DNA from: Rhodobacter sp. | Lineage (GTDB): Bacteria; Pseudomonadota; Alphaproteobacteria; Rhodobacterales; Rhodobacteraceae | NCBI GenBank assembly: GCA_020637555.1 | Contig: JACKKF010000013.1 | Location: 310,001-374,000 of the forward strand | Reading direction: 5' to 3' | DNA: 64,000 nt | Shown: piece after piece, positions 52,454 to 62,107 of the stretch | Layout of the letters: the number at the start of each line of letters is the position of its first letter | How positions within the stretch are numbered: the first letter of the stretch is position 1 | Notes under the pieces: model-generated | Databases searched by the model: none | What the model was told of the DNA's origin: nothing | What the model saw: only the letters and a program-made list of their open reading frames with translations | Made by a program: the position numbers and the translations under genes

Positions 52454-53197
52454 TCAGATCCGGCGAAAACAGGTCACCTGATCCATGGTTTCCACGGGTT
52501 CGAACCCGGCGGCGCGCAGGTCTGCTTCCAGCGCGTCCTGGTCCGCGGTGCCACGCGCATAGACGTTTGGATGCAGTTCCATGATGATGGTCGAGAACCG
52601 CGCCAGCGCGGGCTGTTCCGCCTGACACAGGGCCAGTTCCGCCCCCTCGATATCGCAGATCAGCGCGGCCTCGCCGGTCTGGGGGAAATCCTGCAGCAGC
52701 GTCGACAGCGTGGTGGCCGGCACATCGTTGCCGTCCTCTCCCGGTTGGGCGACATGGCCGACATGGGCGTTATGGCCACTGGCAAAACGGACAAAGGGGG
52801 CGCCGGAATAGTCCACCGCCGCGTGGACCGCCCGGGCGGCCCCGGGTGCGGCCGCGCGGGCGGCATTGGCGCCGCAGACCGGAACCAGGGCCTTTTCGGC
52901 CTCGACCACGATCTGGAGGGCATCGGGGCCGATCACGCTGCGCGTCAGGGCCGAGATCACGCCGACACAGCCGCCCAGCTCGATCACATGCGTGCCGGGG
53001 CGCACATATTTGCGGATCAGTGTGGCCTCGCCGACCTCGTAGGGAACCTTGCGGGTCAGGTTGTAGCGCATCGACAGGTCCGACCCCTTGGGCACATGGA
53101 CCTCGACACCATAGGGATGGAACACCTCGGTCGAGACGCCGAACCGTTCGAGCAGCCACAGGATCGCCGTGCGGCGTTGGCGTTTCATGAATTTCAT
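52454..53197 (-). CDS. FkbM family methyltransferase
   Basis: This is a 247-residue FkbM-type SAM methyltransferase. Motif I is HVIELGGCVGVISAL (about 70–84), followed by IVVEAEKALVPV, and the later DIEGAELALCQ and TIIMELHPNVY segments are family-typical. Such enzymes O-methylate sugars in surface glycans and polyketides. It overlaps the upstream GT2 gene by 4 bases, so a glycan acceptor is likely. Confidence 0.87.
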   Translation of the reverse strand: MKFMKRQRRTAILWLLERFGVSTEVFHPYGVEVHVPKGSDLSMRYNLTRKVPYEVGEATLIRKYVRPGTHVIELGGCVGVISALTRSVIGPDALQIVVEAEKALVPVCGANAARAAAPGAARAVHAAVDYSGAPFVRFASGHNAHVGHVAQPGEDGNDVPATTLSTLLQDFPQTGEAALICDIEGAELALCQAEQPALARFSTIIMELHPNVYARGTADQDALEADLRAAGFEPVETMDQVTCFRRI

Positions 53198-54075
53198 AGC
53201 CGTGCTCCGATGTTCGGTCGGTTCAATTGAGCCTGGGTGATCCCGCGCAGATAGCCCCAGCGTTCGGCCCGCTTGGGGGCCGAGAACCAGGTCACTGGCG
53301 ACAGGGCGCGGGGAATCGCACGCACCAGCGTTTTCGCATAGGCCCCCGTGCGGCCGTGCTTGCGCGAGGCATAGATGCGCGACCAGCCGAAATGCCAGGC
53401 CTTGAACCCTTCGATCCGCGGATCGGGGGCCGAGCCGCCGCCACCGGTGTGGGTGACCAGCGCGGCACGGGCCAGTCGCAGGCTGCCCAGGGTGCGCAGG
53501 CGCAGGGACAGGTCGTCATCTTCGAAGAACAGGAAAATCGACGGGTCGAACCCGCCCACGGCCTCGAATGCGGCGCGGCGGACAAGGAACGCGGCCCCGG
53601 ACAGGACCGGCAGCACGCAATCGGCCGGCGGGGTGCCCTTGGGCATCCATTGGCTGCGCGGCAGCAGATGGCAACTGCGCTTGAAGGCCGGATGGCCTGC
53701 GTCGTCCTCGAATCGCGGGTTGAAGGCCACCGCGTCGGGGTGCGCGTCGGCGGCCGCGGTCAACTGGTCCAGGGTATCGTCGGCCAGCCGGGCGTCAGGG
53801 TTGAGAAACAGCAGAAACTCGGTTTGCGCGCCCTCGGCGCCACGATTGCAGGCCGGGCCAAAGCCTTCGTTCGTCTCATTTTCGATCAGGGTGACGCCGG
53901 GCCGATCGGCGATCGCGCGCAGCGCCGCCCGATCGCGCGAGGCATTGTCCACGATCACGCATGGCGTGCCGGCAGGCAACGAGTCCAGCATCGCGGCCAG
54001 CACACCGCTGCTGTTATAGGCGACGGTGACAACCGTCACGCGATGCTGCGTCTGTGGCACCTGAGCCTCATGCAT
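53194..54075 (-). CDS. GT2 family glycosyltransferase (WbbL-like)
   Basis: This is a 293-residue GT-A transferase: VTVVTVAYNSSGVL, VIVDNASRD, NEGFGPACNRGA, LFLNPDARL (the DxD equivalent), FLFFEDDDLSLRLR and the LVTHTGGG motif. It resembles rhamnosyltransferases of the WbbL group. The annotated ATG sits only 3 bases after a 10-bp G/C hairpin, leaving no room for a ribosome site. GTG 54060, five codons in, has GAGG upstream and could be the true start. Confidence 0.85.
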   Translation of the reverse strand: MHEAQVPQTQHRVTVVTVAYNSSGVLAAMLDSLPAGTPCVIVDNASRDRAALRAIADRPGVTLIENETNEGFGPACNRGAEGAQTEFLLFLNPDARLADDTLDQLTAAADAHPDAVAFNPRFEDDAGHPAFKRSCHLLPRSQWMPKGTPPADCVLPVLSGAAFLVRRAAFEAVGGFDPSIFLFFEDDDLSLRLRTLGSLRLARAALVTHTGGGGSAPDPRIEGFKAWHFGWSRIYASRKHGRTGAYAKTLVRAIPRALSPVTWFSAPKRAERWGYLRGITQAQLNRPNIGARL

Positions 54076-54078
54076 AGA

Positions 54079-54102
54079 CCCCCCGGTGTCGCCACCGGGG
54101 GG
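54079..54102 (-). terminator. Strong hairpin after pnp
   Basis: CCCCCCGGTG (54079–54088) pairs with CACCGGGGGG (54093–54102) around TCGC, a perfect 10-bp stem 24 bases past the pnp stop. It probably ends pnp transcription or protects its 3' end. It also abuts the start of the downstream GT2 gene. Confidence 0.6.
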
Positions 54103-54126
54103 CTTGGGATCATACGACTGGGCCGA

Positions 54127-56267
54127 TCACTCGGCGCTGTCGTCCTTCTTCTCGGCGGCGATTTCTTCGCCGGTTTCCTGATCGACCATCTTCATCGCCA
54201 GGCGAACCTTGCCGCGGTCATCGAAGCCCAGCAGCTTGACCTTGACCTCCTGGCCTTCCTTCAGCAGGTCGGACGGGTGGTTCAGGCGCTTGTTGGCGAT
54301 CTGGGACACATGGACCAGGCCGTCACGCTTGCCGAAGAAGTTCACGAAGGCGCCGAAATCGACGATCTTCACCACGGTGCCGGTATAGATCTTGCCGACC
54401 TCGGGCTCGGCCACGATCGAATAGATCATGTCGTGGGCCTTCTTGATCGCGTCGGCGTCGTTCGAGGCGATCTTGATGGTGCCGTCGTCGTTGATATCGA
54501 CCTTGGCACCCGACACTTCGACGATCTCGCGGATGACCTTGCCGCCCGAACCGATCACTTCGCGGATCTTGTCGGTGGGGATGGTCATGGTTTCGATCTT
54601 GGGCGCATACTGGCTGAAGCCCGAGGGGCCGACAGCGATTTCGCCATCTCGCCGAGGATGTGCATCCGGCCGTCCTTGGCCCGGGCCAGGCTTTCTCCAT
54701 GATCTCGGGCGTGATGCCCGCGACCTTGATGTCCATCTGCAGCGAGGTGATGCCGTTCTCGGTGCCCGCGACCTTGAAATCCATGTCGCCGAGGTGATCC
54801 TCGTCGCCCGGGATATCGGACAGGATCGCAAATCGGCCGTCGTCTTCCGGGATCAGACCCATCGCCACGCCCGCAACCAGGGCCTTCAGCGGCACGCCCG
54901 CATCCATCATCGACAGCGAACCGCCGCAGACGGTGGCCATCGAGCTGGAGCCGTTCGATTCGGTGATCTCGGACACCACGCGGATCGTGTAGGGGAAATC
55001 GGTCGCAGCCGGCAGGACGGCTTGCAGCGCGCGCCAGGCCAGTTTGCCGTGGCCGATCTCGCGGCGGCCCGGCGACCCCATGCGACCCACTTCACCGACC
55101 GAATAGGGCGGGAAGTTGTAGTGCAGCAGGAAGTTCGCCTTGGTGGTGCCGGTCAGCGCGTCGATGAACTGCTCATCGTCGCCGGTGCCCAGCGTCGCCA
55201 CGCACAGCGATTGCGTTTCGCCGCGGGTGAACAGCGCCGAGCCGTGCGTGCGCGGCAGAACCGAGGTTTCCGAGATGATCGGGCGGATGTCGGTGGTCGA
55301 ACGGCCGTCGATACGCGGCGCGCCGTTGATCACGTCCCCGCGCAGGATCGACGCTTCCAGCTTTTTTCATCGCGGTGTCGAGCTGCGGATCGGCCAGTTC
55401 CTCTTCGGACAGTTGGGCCTTGATCGCCGCGCGCGCTTCCGAGATCGCGTTGACGCGGTCCTGCTTGTCCTTGATCGCGAAGGCGGCGCGCATCTGCGTT
55501 TCGCCCACGGCCTTGATGCGGGCCAGGATCGGCGCATAGTCGGGCGCTTCGAAATGGAAGGGCTCTTTCGCGCATTCCTCGGCAAAGTCGATGATCAGGC
55601 CGATCACCGGCTGGATGCTTTCGTGGGCGAATTTCACCGCGCCCAGCATCTCGGCCTCGGACAGCTCATAGGCTTCCGATTCCACCATCATCACCGCATC
55701 GGCGGTGCCGGCGACCACCAGGTCCAGGCGCTGCTCAGGGTTCTCGCGCAGCTTGACCATGTCGTCGCAATCGGGGTTCAGGACGTAGTCGCCGTCCACG
55801 AAGCCCACGCGCGCGGCGCCGATCAGGCCCATGAAGGGCACACCGGAAATCGTCAGCGCGGCCGAGGCGGCGATCATCGCGACGATATCGGGCTCGTTCA
55901 CCAGGTCATGCGACAGCACGGTGCAGACGACGAGAACCTCGTTCTTGAAGCCCTCGACGAACAGCGGGCGGATCGGCCGGTCGATCAGACGCGAGGTCAG
56001 CGTCTCTTTTTCCGACGGGCGGCCCTCACGTTTGAAGAAACCGCCGGGGATCTTGCCGGCGGCATAGGTGCGTTCCTGGTAGTGAACGGTCAGCGGGAAG
56101 AAATCCTGGCCCGGCTTGGGGGCCTTGGCGAAGGTCACGTTGGCCATGACCGAGGTCTCGCCCAGAGTGGCGATCACGGACCCATCGGCCTGACGCGCGA
56201 CGCGCCCGGTTTCCAGCGTGAGCGTTTCCTGGCCCCACTGGATCGACTTCTTGGTGATATTGAACAT
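54127..56267 (-). pseudogene. pnp: Polynucleotide phosphorylase, interrupted by three indels
   Basis: PNPase is the phosphorolytic 3'-5' exoribonuclease of the RNA degradosome. The ATG at 56267 (after GAGGAAA) opens MFNITKKSIQWG; both RNase PH domains, the KH domain (IREVIGSGGKVIREI) and the S1 domain (YTGTVVKIVDFGAFV) are present but split over three frames. Breaks: an extra base in a T6 run at 55362–55367 (…DTAMKK then LEASILRG); a missing base at about 54689–54691 in ccagg-cttt (…IMEKA then LARAKDG); and another missing base near 54636–54642. Correcting all three gives about 713 residues, the normal length. High conservation on both sides of every break points to sequence error. Confidence 0.88.
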
Positions 56268-56550
56268 TCAGTTTCCTCAAGGGAGCACTCCCGCCCCTGC
56301 GGGTCTCCCGTTTCTATGGCGGCCCCATTGCCGCCGACCCCTATCCTTCGCATCACGCCGGGGTCGAAGCGTCACGTCTCAGATGCGCGGGCCATACAGG
56401 AAAACGGCCGCCAAGGGAAGTGGCGCGATGCGGCCGGCGTGCGGCCATGCGGCGCCGGCATGAAATTCGGGCATCGGGAAATAAGCGGTTGGCACAGCCG
56501 CCCGGCCCGGCCAATATTTGCCGCATAAGAAAATGGAGGAGGTAACCCAG

Positions 56551-57516
56551 ATGAAGCACTTCACGCTGATGTCCGCGACGGCCCTGACGCTGGCCATGGC
56601 CGCGCCCGCGGCCGCGCAGATGCAACTGTCCATCGCCACCGGCGGCACAGGCGGGGTCTATTACCCGATGGGCGGCGGCCTGGCGGAAATCATCAACAAC
56701 CATATCGACGGCTATTCGGCGACCGCCGAAGTGACCGGCGCCTCGGTCGAGAACATGGGCCTGATCGCCACCGGCGACGCCGATCTGGCGATCGGCCTGG
56801 CCGACACCGTGGCGCAGGCGCAGACCGGCACCGGCCGATTCGAGGGCCAGCAGCTCGAGATGATCCGCGGGTTGGCGTCGCTCTATGCGAACATGGTGCA
56901 GATCGTCGCGCTCGATGGCAGCGGCATCACCTCGCTCTCCGATCTGCGCGGGCATCGCGTTTCGGTCGGGGCGCCCGGGTCCGGCACCGAGGTGAACGCG
57001 CAGCAGATCCTCAACGCGAACGGCATCACCTATGACGACATCGACGAACAGCGCCTGAATTTCAACGAGACCGCCGACGCACTGGCCAATGGCGATATCG
57101 ACGCGGGCTTCTGGTCGGTGGGTGCGCCCACGTCGTCGATCCTGAACCTTGCGACCACGCAGTCGATCCACATGATCGCGCTGACGCCGGACGAAATGAC
57201 CGCGGCCATCGGTGCGAACCCGATCTTCGCCCGCACCAGCCTGCCCGGCGGGATCTATAACGGCGTGGATCAGGCCGTGCCGGTTGTCGGTGTGCCGAAC
57301 GTGCTGGTCGTGTCGTCCCAGATGGACGACGAGCTGGCCTATCAGATCACACGCGCGATGTTCGAGAACATTGCCGAATTGCAGGCGGTGCATCCGGCGG
57401 CGAACCAGACCACGGTCGAATTCACCCTGGACGCGACCCCGGTGCCGCTGCACCCGGGCGCGATCCGCTATTTCGAGGAAATCGGCGCGACCATCCCGGA
57501 TCGCCTGCGTCCGTGA
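56551..57516 (+). CDS. TAXI family TRAP transporter substrate-binding protein
   Basis: This is a 321-residue periplasmic receptor with signal peptide 1–23 (APAAAQ). The TAXI hallmarks are SIATGGTGGVYYPMGGGLA (about 27–45), VGAPGSGTEVNAQQIL and the C-terminal PLHPGAIRYFEE. It captures an acid, often glutamate, 2-oxoglutarate or a related compound, for the fused TRAP permease. A strong GGAGGAGG ribosome site precedes the ATG. It heads a three-gene operon divergent from pnp. Confidence 0.93.
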   Translation: MKHFTLMSATALTLAMAAPAAAQMQLSIATGGTGGVYYPMGGGLAEIINNHIDGYSATAEVTGASVENMGLIATGDADLAIGLADTVAQAQTGTGRFEGQQLEMIRGLASLYANMVQIVALDGSGITSLSDLRGHRVSVGAPGSGTEVNAQQILNANGITYDDIDEQRLNFNETADALANGDIDAGFWSVGAPTSSILNLATTQSIHMIALTPDEMTAAIGANPIFARTSLPGGIYNGVDQAVPVVGVPNVLVVSSQMDDELAYQITRAMFENIAELQAVHPAANQTTVEFTLDATPVPLHPGAIRYFEEIGATIPDRLRP

Positions 57517-57986
57517 CCCGCGTGCGGTGGGGGCGGCCGCTTGCCGCCCTCGTCCTTGTCCTGACGGCTCTGCCCGCCTGGGCCGGCGAGATCGTGGTCT
57601 CGCTGGCCAATGGCGGCGCGGTCCTTGCCCGCCTGCCGGTGGCCGAAGGCGCGCGCTGGAGCATCCTGTGGAACCACTCGGTCGATGGATACGAGGTCGA
57701 GGACATCTATGAAAATCGCGATGGCGCCATGGTGCTGGTGCGCTCGCATCTGCCGGATTTCGGCGCCGGTCTGGGCCATATCCCGGGCCGGGGCCGGCAG
57801 GTGAGCGACGGCCACGGCGGCTACTGGATCGAGGACATCGACGAGCCGGTGCCCGGCAACGCCTATGTCCTGCGCCCGGGCAGGCCAGCCGTGAACCACC
57901 GGCTGCGCACCGCCGACACGGAAATTTCGCTGACCGCGCTGGCCGAACACGCGCGTGTCCAGATCGCCCTGCAACCGGACCCGTGA
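57513..57986 (+). CDS. DUF1850 protein of a TAXI-TRAP operon
   Basis: This is a 157-residue exported protein with signal peptide about 1–24 (ALPAWAG). WNHSVDGYEVEDIYENRDGAM and the Gly-rich GAGLGHIPGRGRQ loop are DUF1850 features. The start GTG 57513 overlaps the receptor stop by 4 bases (GTGA). DUF1850 genes regularly sit between TAXI receptors and fused permeases, so a helper role in that transporter is likely; the mechanism is unknown. Confidence 0.88.
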   Translation: MTRVRWGRPLAALVLVLTALPAWAGEIVVSLANGGAVLARLPVAEGARWSILWNHSVDGYEVEDIYENRDGAMVLVRSHLPDFGAGLGHIPGRGRQVSDGHGGYWIEDIDEPVPGNAYVLRPGRPAVNHRLRTADTEISLTALAEHARVQIALQPDP

Positions 57987-57989
57987 CCC

Positions 57990-59966
57990 ATGGCTGACAG
58001 TTCCGATGCCCCCCTGACCCGGCCCCGACTGCCGACGCCGCTGCCCGTCCTGCGGGCGATCAGCGTGATCGGGATTGCGCTGTCGCTGTTCCAGCTTTGG
58101 GCCGCCGGGGTGCAGCCGCTGGGCCTGTTCTATCAGCGCCCGATTCACCTGGGCTTCATCCTGGTTCTGTGTTTCCTGATCCATCCCGCCTTTGGCCCCT
58201 ATCGTCCGCGCGGCGCGCTGGGTTGGGCCATCGACGCGGTGCTGATCGCCGCCAGTGTCGTCGCGGGGCTGTGGCTGCCGGTGAACATCGACACGATCTC
58301 GAACCAGATCTTTCCGCGCGGGATCGACGTGGCGGTGGGGGTGATGATCGTGCTGCTGGTGCTGGAGGCCGCGCGCCGGGCGGTCGGGCTGGGCATGACG
58401 GTGATCGCCGCCGCCTTCCTGATCTATGCCTTTGCCGGGCGGCGCGGGGAACTGCCGTGGCTGGCCGACTGGCTGCCCGGCATCCTCAATCACCGGGGCT
58501 ATTCGCTGGACAGGCTCGCCAGCCAGATGACCCTGGGGGCCGAGGGCATCTATGGCCTGCCCCTGGGCGTTGCCGCCACCTTCATCTTCGTGTTCGTGCT
58601 GTTCGGTGCGGTGCTGGAGGTGACCGGCGCGGGCAAGTTCTTCATCGACCTGGCCTATGCCACGACCGGCCGTCAGCGCGGCGGCCCGGCCAAGGCCGCG
58701 GTCGTGGCCTCGGCGGGGATGGGGTCGATCTCGGGCTCGGCGATTGCCAATGTGGTGACCACGGGGGCGTTCACCATCCCGCTGATGAAGCGCCTGGGCT
58801 ATCGCCCGGCACAAGCCGGCGGGATCGAGGCCGCCGCATCGACCGGCGGGCAGATCATGCCGCCCCTGATGGGCGCGGGCGCGTTCCTGATGAGCGAATT
58901 CACCCAGGTGCCCTATATCGACATCGTGCTGGTGTCGATCTTTCCGGCACTGCTGTATTTCGGTGCGATCTATCTGATGGTGCATATCGCCGCCGTGAAG
59001 CTGGGGATGCAGGGCCTCCCCCCCGAGGACCTGCCCCGCACCCGCACCGTGCTGGCCGAGGGCTGGCACTTCCTGTTGCCGTTGATTGCCCTGGTCGCCC
59101 TGCTGGTCGCGGGCTATTCGCCGATGCGCGTGGGCTTCTATGCGACCCTATCGATCGCCGCCGCCGCCATCGGCCGGGCGCTGTGGGTCTTTGCCGCATC
59201 CGGCCCGACATGGGCCGGGCTGGGGGCGCTGGTCCGGTCCGGCACGATGAAAACCGCCGAGGCGCTGGAACTGGGCGCGCGCAATGCCGTCACCGTGTCG
59301 GTCGCCTGCGCCGTGGCCGGGGTGATCGTCGGCGTCGTCGGGCTGACCGGCCTGGGGCTGAAATTCAGCGCGATGATGCTGGCGCTCAGCCATGGCAACC
59401 TGCTGATCGCGCTGATCCTGGTGGTGCTGGCCAGTCTGGTGCTGGGCATGGGGCTGCCGGTCACGGCGTCGTATATCGTGCTCATCATCCTGGTCGGCCC
59501 GGCGCTGCACAGCGAGTTCGGGGTGCCGCTGCTGATCGCGCATCTGGTGGTGTTCTGGTATTCGCAGGATTCGAACGTCACGCCGCCCGTGGCCCTGGCC
59601 GGGTTCGCCGGCGCCGCGATAGCCGGCGCGTCGCCCATGGAAACCAGTGTGCAGGCGTGGAAATTCGCCAAGGGCCTGTATCTGATTCCGCTGTTCATGG
59701 TCTACAATCCCGTCATCATCGAAGGGGGGCCGATCCCGTTGGTGATCTGGAACGGCCTGATCGCGATTGCCGCGCTGGTTGCCTTTGCAGCGGTGCTCGA
59801 GGGGTTCCTGTTCGCCCCCCTTGCCCTGTGGATGCGGCTGGCGCTGGTGCCGGGAGTGGTGGCTGTCTTCTGGTCCTCGGTTCCGGTCGAGGCGGCGGGA
59901 ACGGCGCTGATCGTCGGACTGCTGGCCCTGAACTGGCGGTCGTCGCGGGGGCGTCAGCCCAGGTGA
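57990..59966 (+). CDS. TRAP transporter fused permease (4TM-12TM)
   Basis: This is a 658-residue inner-membrane protein that fuses the small DctQ-like (about 30–170) and large DctM-like (about 190–650) TRAP subunits. The signature ASAGMGSISGSAIANVVTTGAFTIPLM is split by helices as expected, and LASLVLGMGLPVTASYI is the second transport loop. It is powered by ion gradients, commonly sodium. It follows DUF1850 by 3 bases and overlaps the converging ktrB gene by 13 bases. Confidence 0.94.
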   Translation: MADSSDAPLTRPRLPTPLPVLRAISVIGIALSLFQLWAAGVQPLGLFYQRPIHLGFILVLCFLIHPAFGPYRPRGALGWAIDAVLIAASVVAGLWLPVNIDTISNQIFPRGIDVAVGVMIVLLVLEAARRAVGLGMTVIAAAFLIYAFAGRRGELPWLADWLPGILNHRGYSLDRLASQMTLGAEGIYGLPLGVAATFIFVFVLFGAVLEVTGAGKFFIDLAYATTGRQRGGPAKAAVVASAGMGSISGSAIANVVTTGAFTIPLMKRLGYRPAQAGGIEAAASTGGQIMPPLMGAGAFLMSEFTQVPYIDIVLVSIFPALLYFGAIYLMVHIAAVKLGMQGLPPEDLPRTRTVLAEGWHFLLPLIALVALLVAGYSPMRVGFYATLSIAAAAIGRALWVFAASGPTWAGLGALVRSGTMKTAEALELGARNAVTVSVACAVAGVIVGVVGLTGLGLKFSAMMLALSHGNLLIALILVVLASLVLGMGLPVTASYIVLIILVGPALHSEFGVPLLIAHLVVFWYSQDSNVTPPVALAGFAGAAIAGASPMETSVQAWKFAKGLYLIPLFMVYNPVIIEGGPIPLVIWNGLIAIAALVAFAAVLEGFLFAPLALWMRLALVPGVVAVFWSSVPVEAAGTALIVGLLALNWRSSRGRQPR

Positions 59967-61306
59967 ACCTGCGCCTCGGGATATCGGACCCGGGGCGCCG
60001 TGCGCGTGGCGATGAAAAAGCCCAGCGTCAGCGGCCCGACGCGGCCCAGGAACATGACCGCGATGATGACCGCACGGCCGAATTCGTTCAGCTCGCTGGT
60101 GAACCCCCGGGACAGGCCCACGGTGCCAAAGGCCGAGGCGACCTCGAACGCGATATCCATGAAGTGTCCGTCGTGAGACACGGTCATGATGAAGATCGCC
60201 ACAAAGACAACCAGCATGGAAATCGCGGTCAGTGCCATCACCTTCAGCACCTGGTCCAGCCCGATCGAACGGCCAAACGCATGAAGCTGCGTCTGCCGGC
60301 GAAAGAACGCCGCTGTCGCCAGCAGCATGATGACAAAGGTCGTGACCTTGATGCCCCCCGCCGTCGAGGTCGGCCCCCCGCCGATCAGCATGAGCGAGAT
60401 GAACAGGATCGACGTATCGTCATGCAGTGCCGCGATGTCGGTGGTGTTGAACCCGGCGGTGCGGGTCGTGACACCCTGGAACCAGCTGACCACCAGCCGC
60501 GCTGCGGCGGAATCGAATTGCCCCAGGGTGCCGGGGTTGTTCCATTCCAGCGCCGCGAACATGACCACCGACCAGGGGATCAGGATTGCCGTGCCCAGCA
60601 ACGTGATCTTGGTATGCAACGACCACGCGCGCGGGGATTTCTGGCGGAACAGGTCCTGCAGGACGACATAGCCGATGCCACCGATGATGAAGAGCGCCGG
60701 AATGACCGTGTTCACCACCGGATCGGTGGCAAAGGGCACCAGCCCCTCGGGCAGGGTCGAAAATCCGGCATTGTTGAACGCCGATATCGAATGGAACGCG
60801 GCGTCCCACATCCCCTGGATCAGGCCGAAGCGTGGCACAAAGGTCAGGGACAGCAGCATTGCGCCCGCGACCTCGCAGATCAGCACCACTTTCAGGATGG
60901 TGCGCGTCAGCCGCATGAGCTGATGCATGGAACTGTGGTTCAGGTCCTCGCGCAGGAACACCTGCCCGGTCAGGCCCAGCGGCATCCCCAGCGCGGCCAG
61001 CACCAGAACGGCGAAGGTCATCAACCCCAGCCCGCCCAGCTGGATCAGAAACGCCAGCACGACCTCGCCGATGACGGTCAGGTTGGTGCCAGTGTTGAAC
61101 ACCGCAAGCCCCGTCACCGTCACCGCCGAGGTGGCGGTGAAGATCGCGTCGCTCCAGGTGATCGGGGTGATGGTGGACACCGGCAGCATCAGCGCCGCCG
61201 CGCCCAGGGCGATCAGCACGGCATAGAGCCCGGCCAGGATCAGCGGCGGTGGAACGTGCCGGATGCGATAGGCGGCCCGGCGCAGCCGTTTGCGCAGCCA
61301 GCTCAT
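59954..61306 (-). CDS. ktrB: Potassium uptake membrane subunit (TrkH/KtrB)
   Basis: This is a 450-residue potassium channel-like transporter of four M1-P-M2 units. The selectivity-filter glycines can be read in SAVTVTGLAVF, FNNAGFST, TTRTAGFNTTD and FGTVGLSRGF. Length and the short N-terminus match KtrB rather than TrkH. The start is ATG 61306; GTG 61312 would create a 4-base overlap with ktrA and is also possible. The last 13 bases overlap the converging TRAP permease gene. Confidence 0.92.
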   Translation of the reverse strand: MSWLRKRLRRAAYRIRHVPPPLILAGLYAVLIALGAAALMLPVSTITPITWSDAIFTATSAVTVTGLAVFNTGTNLTVIGEVVLAFLIQLGGLGLMTFAVLVLAALGMPLGLTGQVFLREDLNHSSMHQLMRLTRTILKVVLICEVAGAMLLSLTFVPRFGLIQGMWDAAFHSISAFNNAGFSTLPEGLVPFATDPVVNTVIPALFIIGGIGYVVLQDLFRQKSPRAWSLHTKITLLGTAILIPWSVVMFAALEWNNPGTLGQFDSAAARLVVSWFQGVTTRTAGFNTTDIAALHDDTSILFISLMLIGGGPTSTAGGIKVTTFVIMLLATAAFFRRQTQLHAFGRSIGLDQVLKVMALTAISMLVVFVAIFIMTVSHDGHFMDIAFEVASAFGTVGLSRGFTSELNEFGRAVIIAVMFLGRVGPLTLGFFIATRTAPRVRYPEAQVHLG

Positions 61307-61308
61307 GA

Positions 61309-61971
61309 TCACAGCGTATCGCCGAAGCGCCGCAACTCGGGACGCTTGCCCAGCAGGATCAGCTTGTCCTCGGGGGCGACCGTCTGGGACAGGTCGGCGC
61401 AGGGCAGGAACTCGGTCCCGCGCATCAGGCCCAGGGCGCGCAGATCATAGGTCGAGGCAATGCCGAGAGACCGGATCGACCGCCCGTCGAGCCGTTCGGG
61501 AACGACGATCGTCACCACGCTGTAGCCGTTGCCCATGCTGACATAGTCCTGCACCACGGGGTTGTTCAGCATCTGCGCGATATGGCGGCCCATCTCCTGT
61601 TCCGGCAGGATCACGCGGTCCACGCCCAGCTTTGACAGGATGCGATGGTGGGTCCGGTTCGACGCCTTTGCCCACAGGGTTTCGATCCCCAGGAGCTTCA
61701 GGTTCATGACCGTGAGAATGCTGGCCTGGATGTCACGGCCGATGGCGACCAGGGCCACGTCGTAGCGGTCGATCCCGGCCTCACGCAGGGCGCTGTCGTC
61801 GGTGGTGTCCACGATCAGCGCGCTGTGCAGGATCGAGGCCATCTGCGCCACGCGCTTTTCATCCATGTCCAGCCCGACGACACGATTTCCGAATCGCGCC
61901 AGCTCCGAGGCAACCGCGCTACCGAATGCGCCCAGTCCGACGACTGCGAAGTTGCGGGTGTCTTTGGCCAT
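61309..61971 (-). CDS. ktrA: Potassium uptake regulatory subunit (KtrA, TrkA-N/RCK)
   Basis: This is a 220-residue cytosolic RCK protein: nucleotide-binding Rossmann domain (FAVVGLGAFGSAVASEL, about 8–24; VGLDMDE) and a C-terminal TrkA-C domain (about 140–218; VVTIVVPERLDGRSI). It binds NAD(H), ATP or ADP and gates KtrB, encoded immediately downstream. GGAGAAGGA precedes the ATG at 61971. Confidence 0.93.
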   Translation of the reverse strand: MAKDTRNFAVVGLGAFGSAVASELARFGNRVVGLDMDEKRVAQMASILHSALIVDTTDDSALREAGIDRYDVALVAIGRDIQASILTVMNLKLLGIETLWAKASNRTHHRILSKLGVDRVILPEQEMGRHIAQMLNNPVVQDYVSMGNGYSVVTIVVPERLDGRSIRSLGIASTYDLRALGLMRGTEFLPCADLSQTVAPEDKLILLGKRPELRRFGDTL

Positions 61972-62059
61972 GGTCCTTCTCCGTTTCCGGGGGAAACGTC
62001 CCGAGGGTCTGCGCCCCCGGGGCGGTCGAGTCAAGAGCGCGCGGCGTGATCGCTAACGC

Positions 62060-62085
62060 AAAACGCCCGCCATCGCTGGCGGGCG
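62060..62085 (-). terminator. Rho-independent terminator of rpsO
   Basis: On the minus strand CGCCCGCCA pairs with TGGCGGGCG around a 4-base loop and is followed by TTTTGCGTT. It starts 22 bases past the rpsO stop. Confidence 0.85.
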
Positions 62086-62107
62086 TCGCATCCGTGGCGC
62101 GTGCGGA

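Noticed and set aside
58097..61450. Very long + strand frame across the TRAP permease and ktrB region
   Set aside because: It is an off-frame reading of the TRAP gene followed by antisense of ktrB. Composition is Arg/Gly/His-rich with no recognisable motif.
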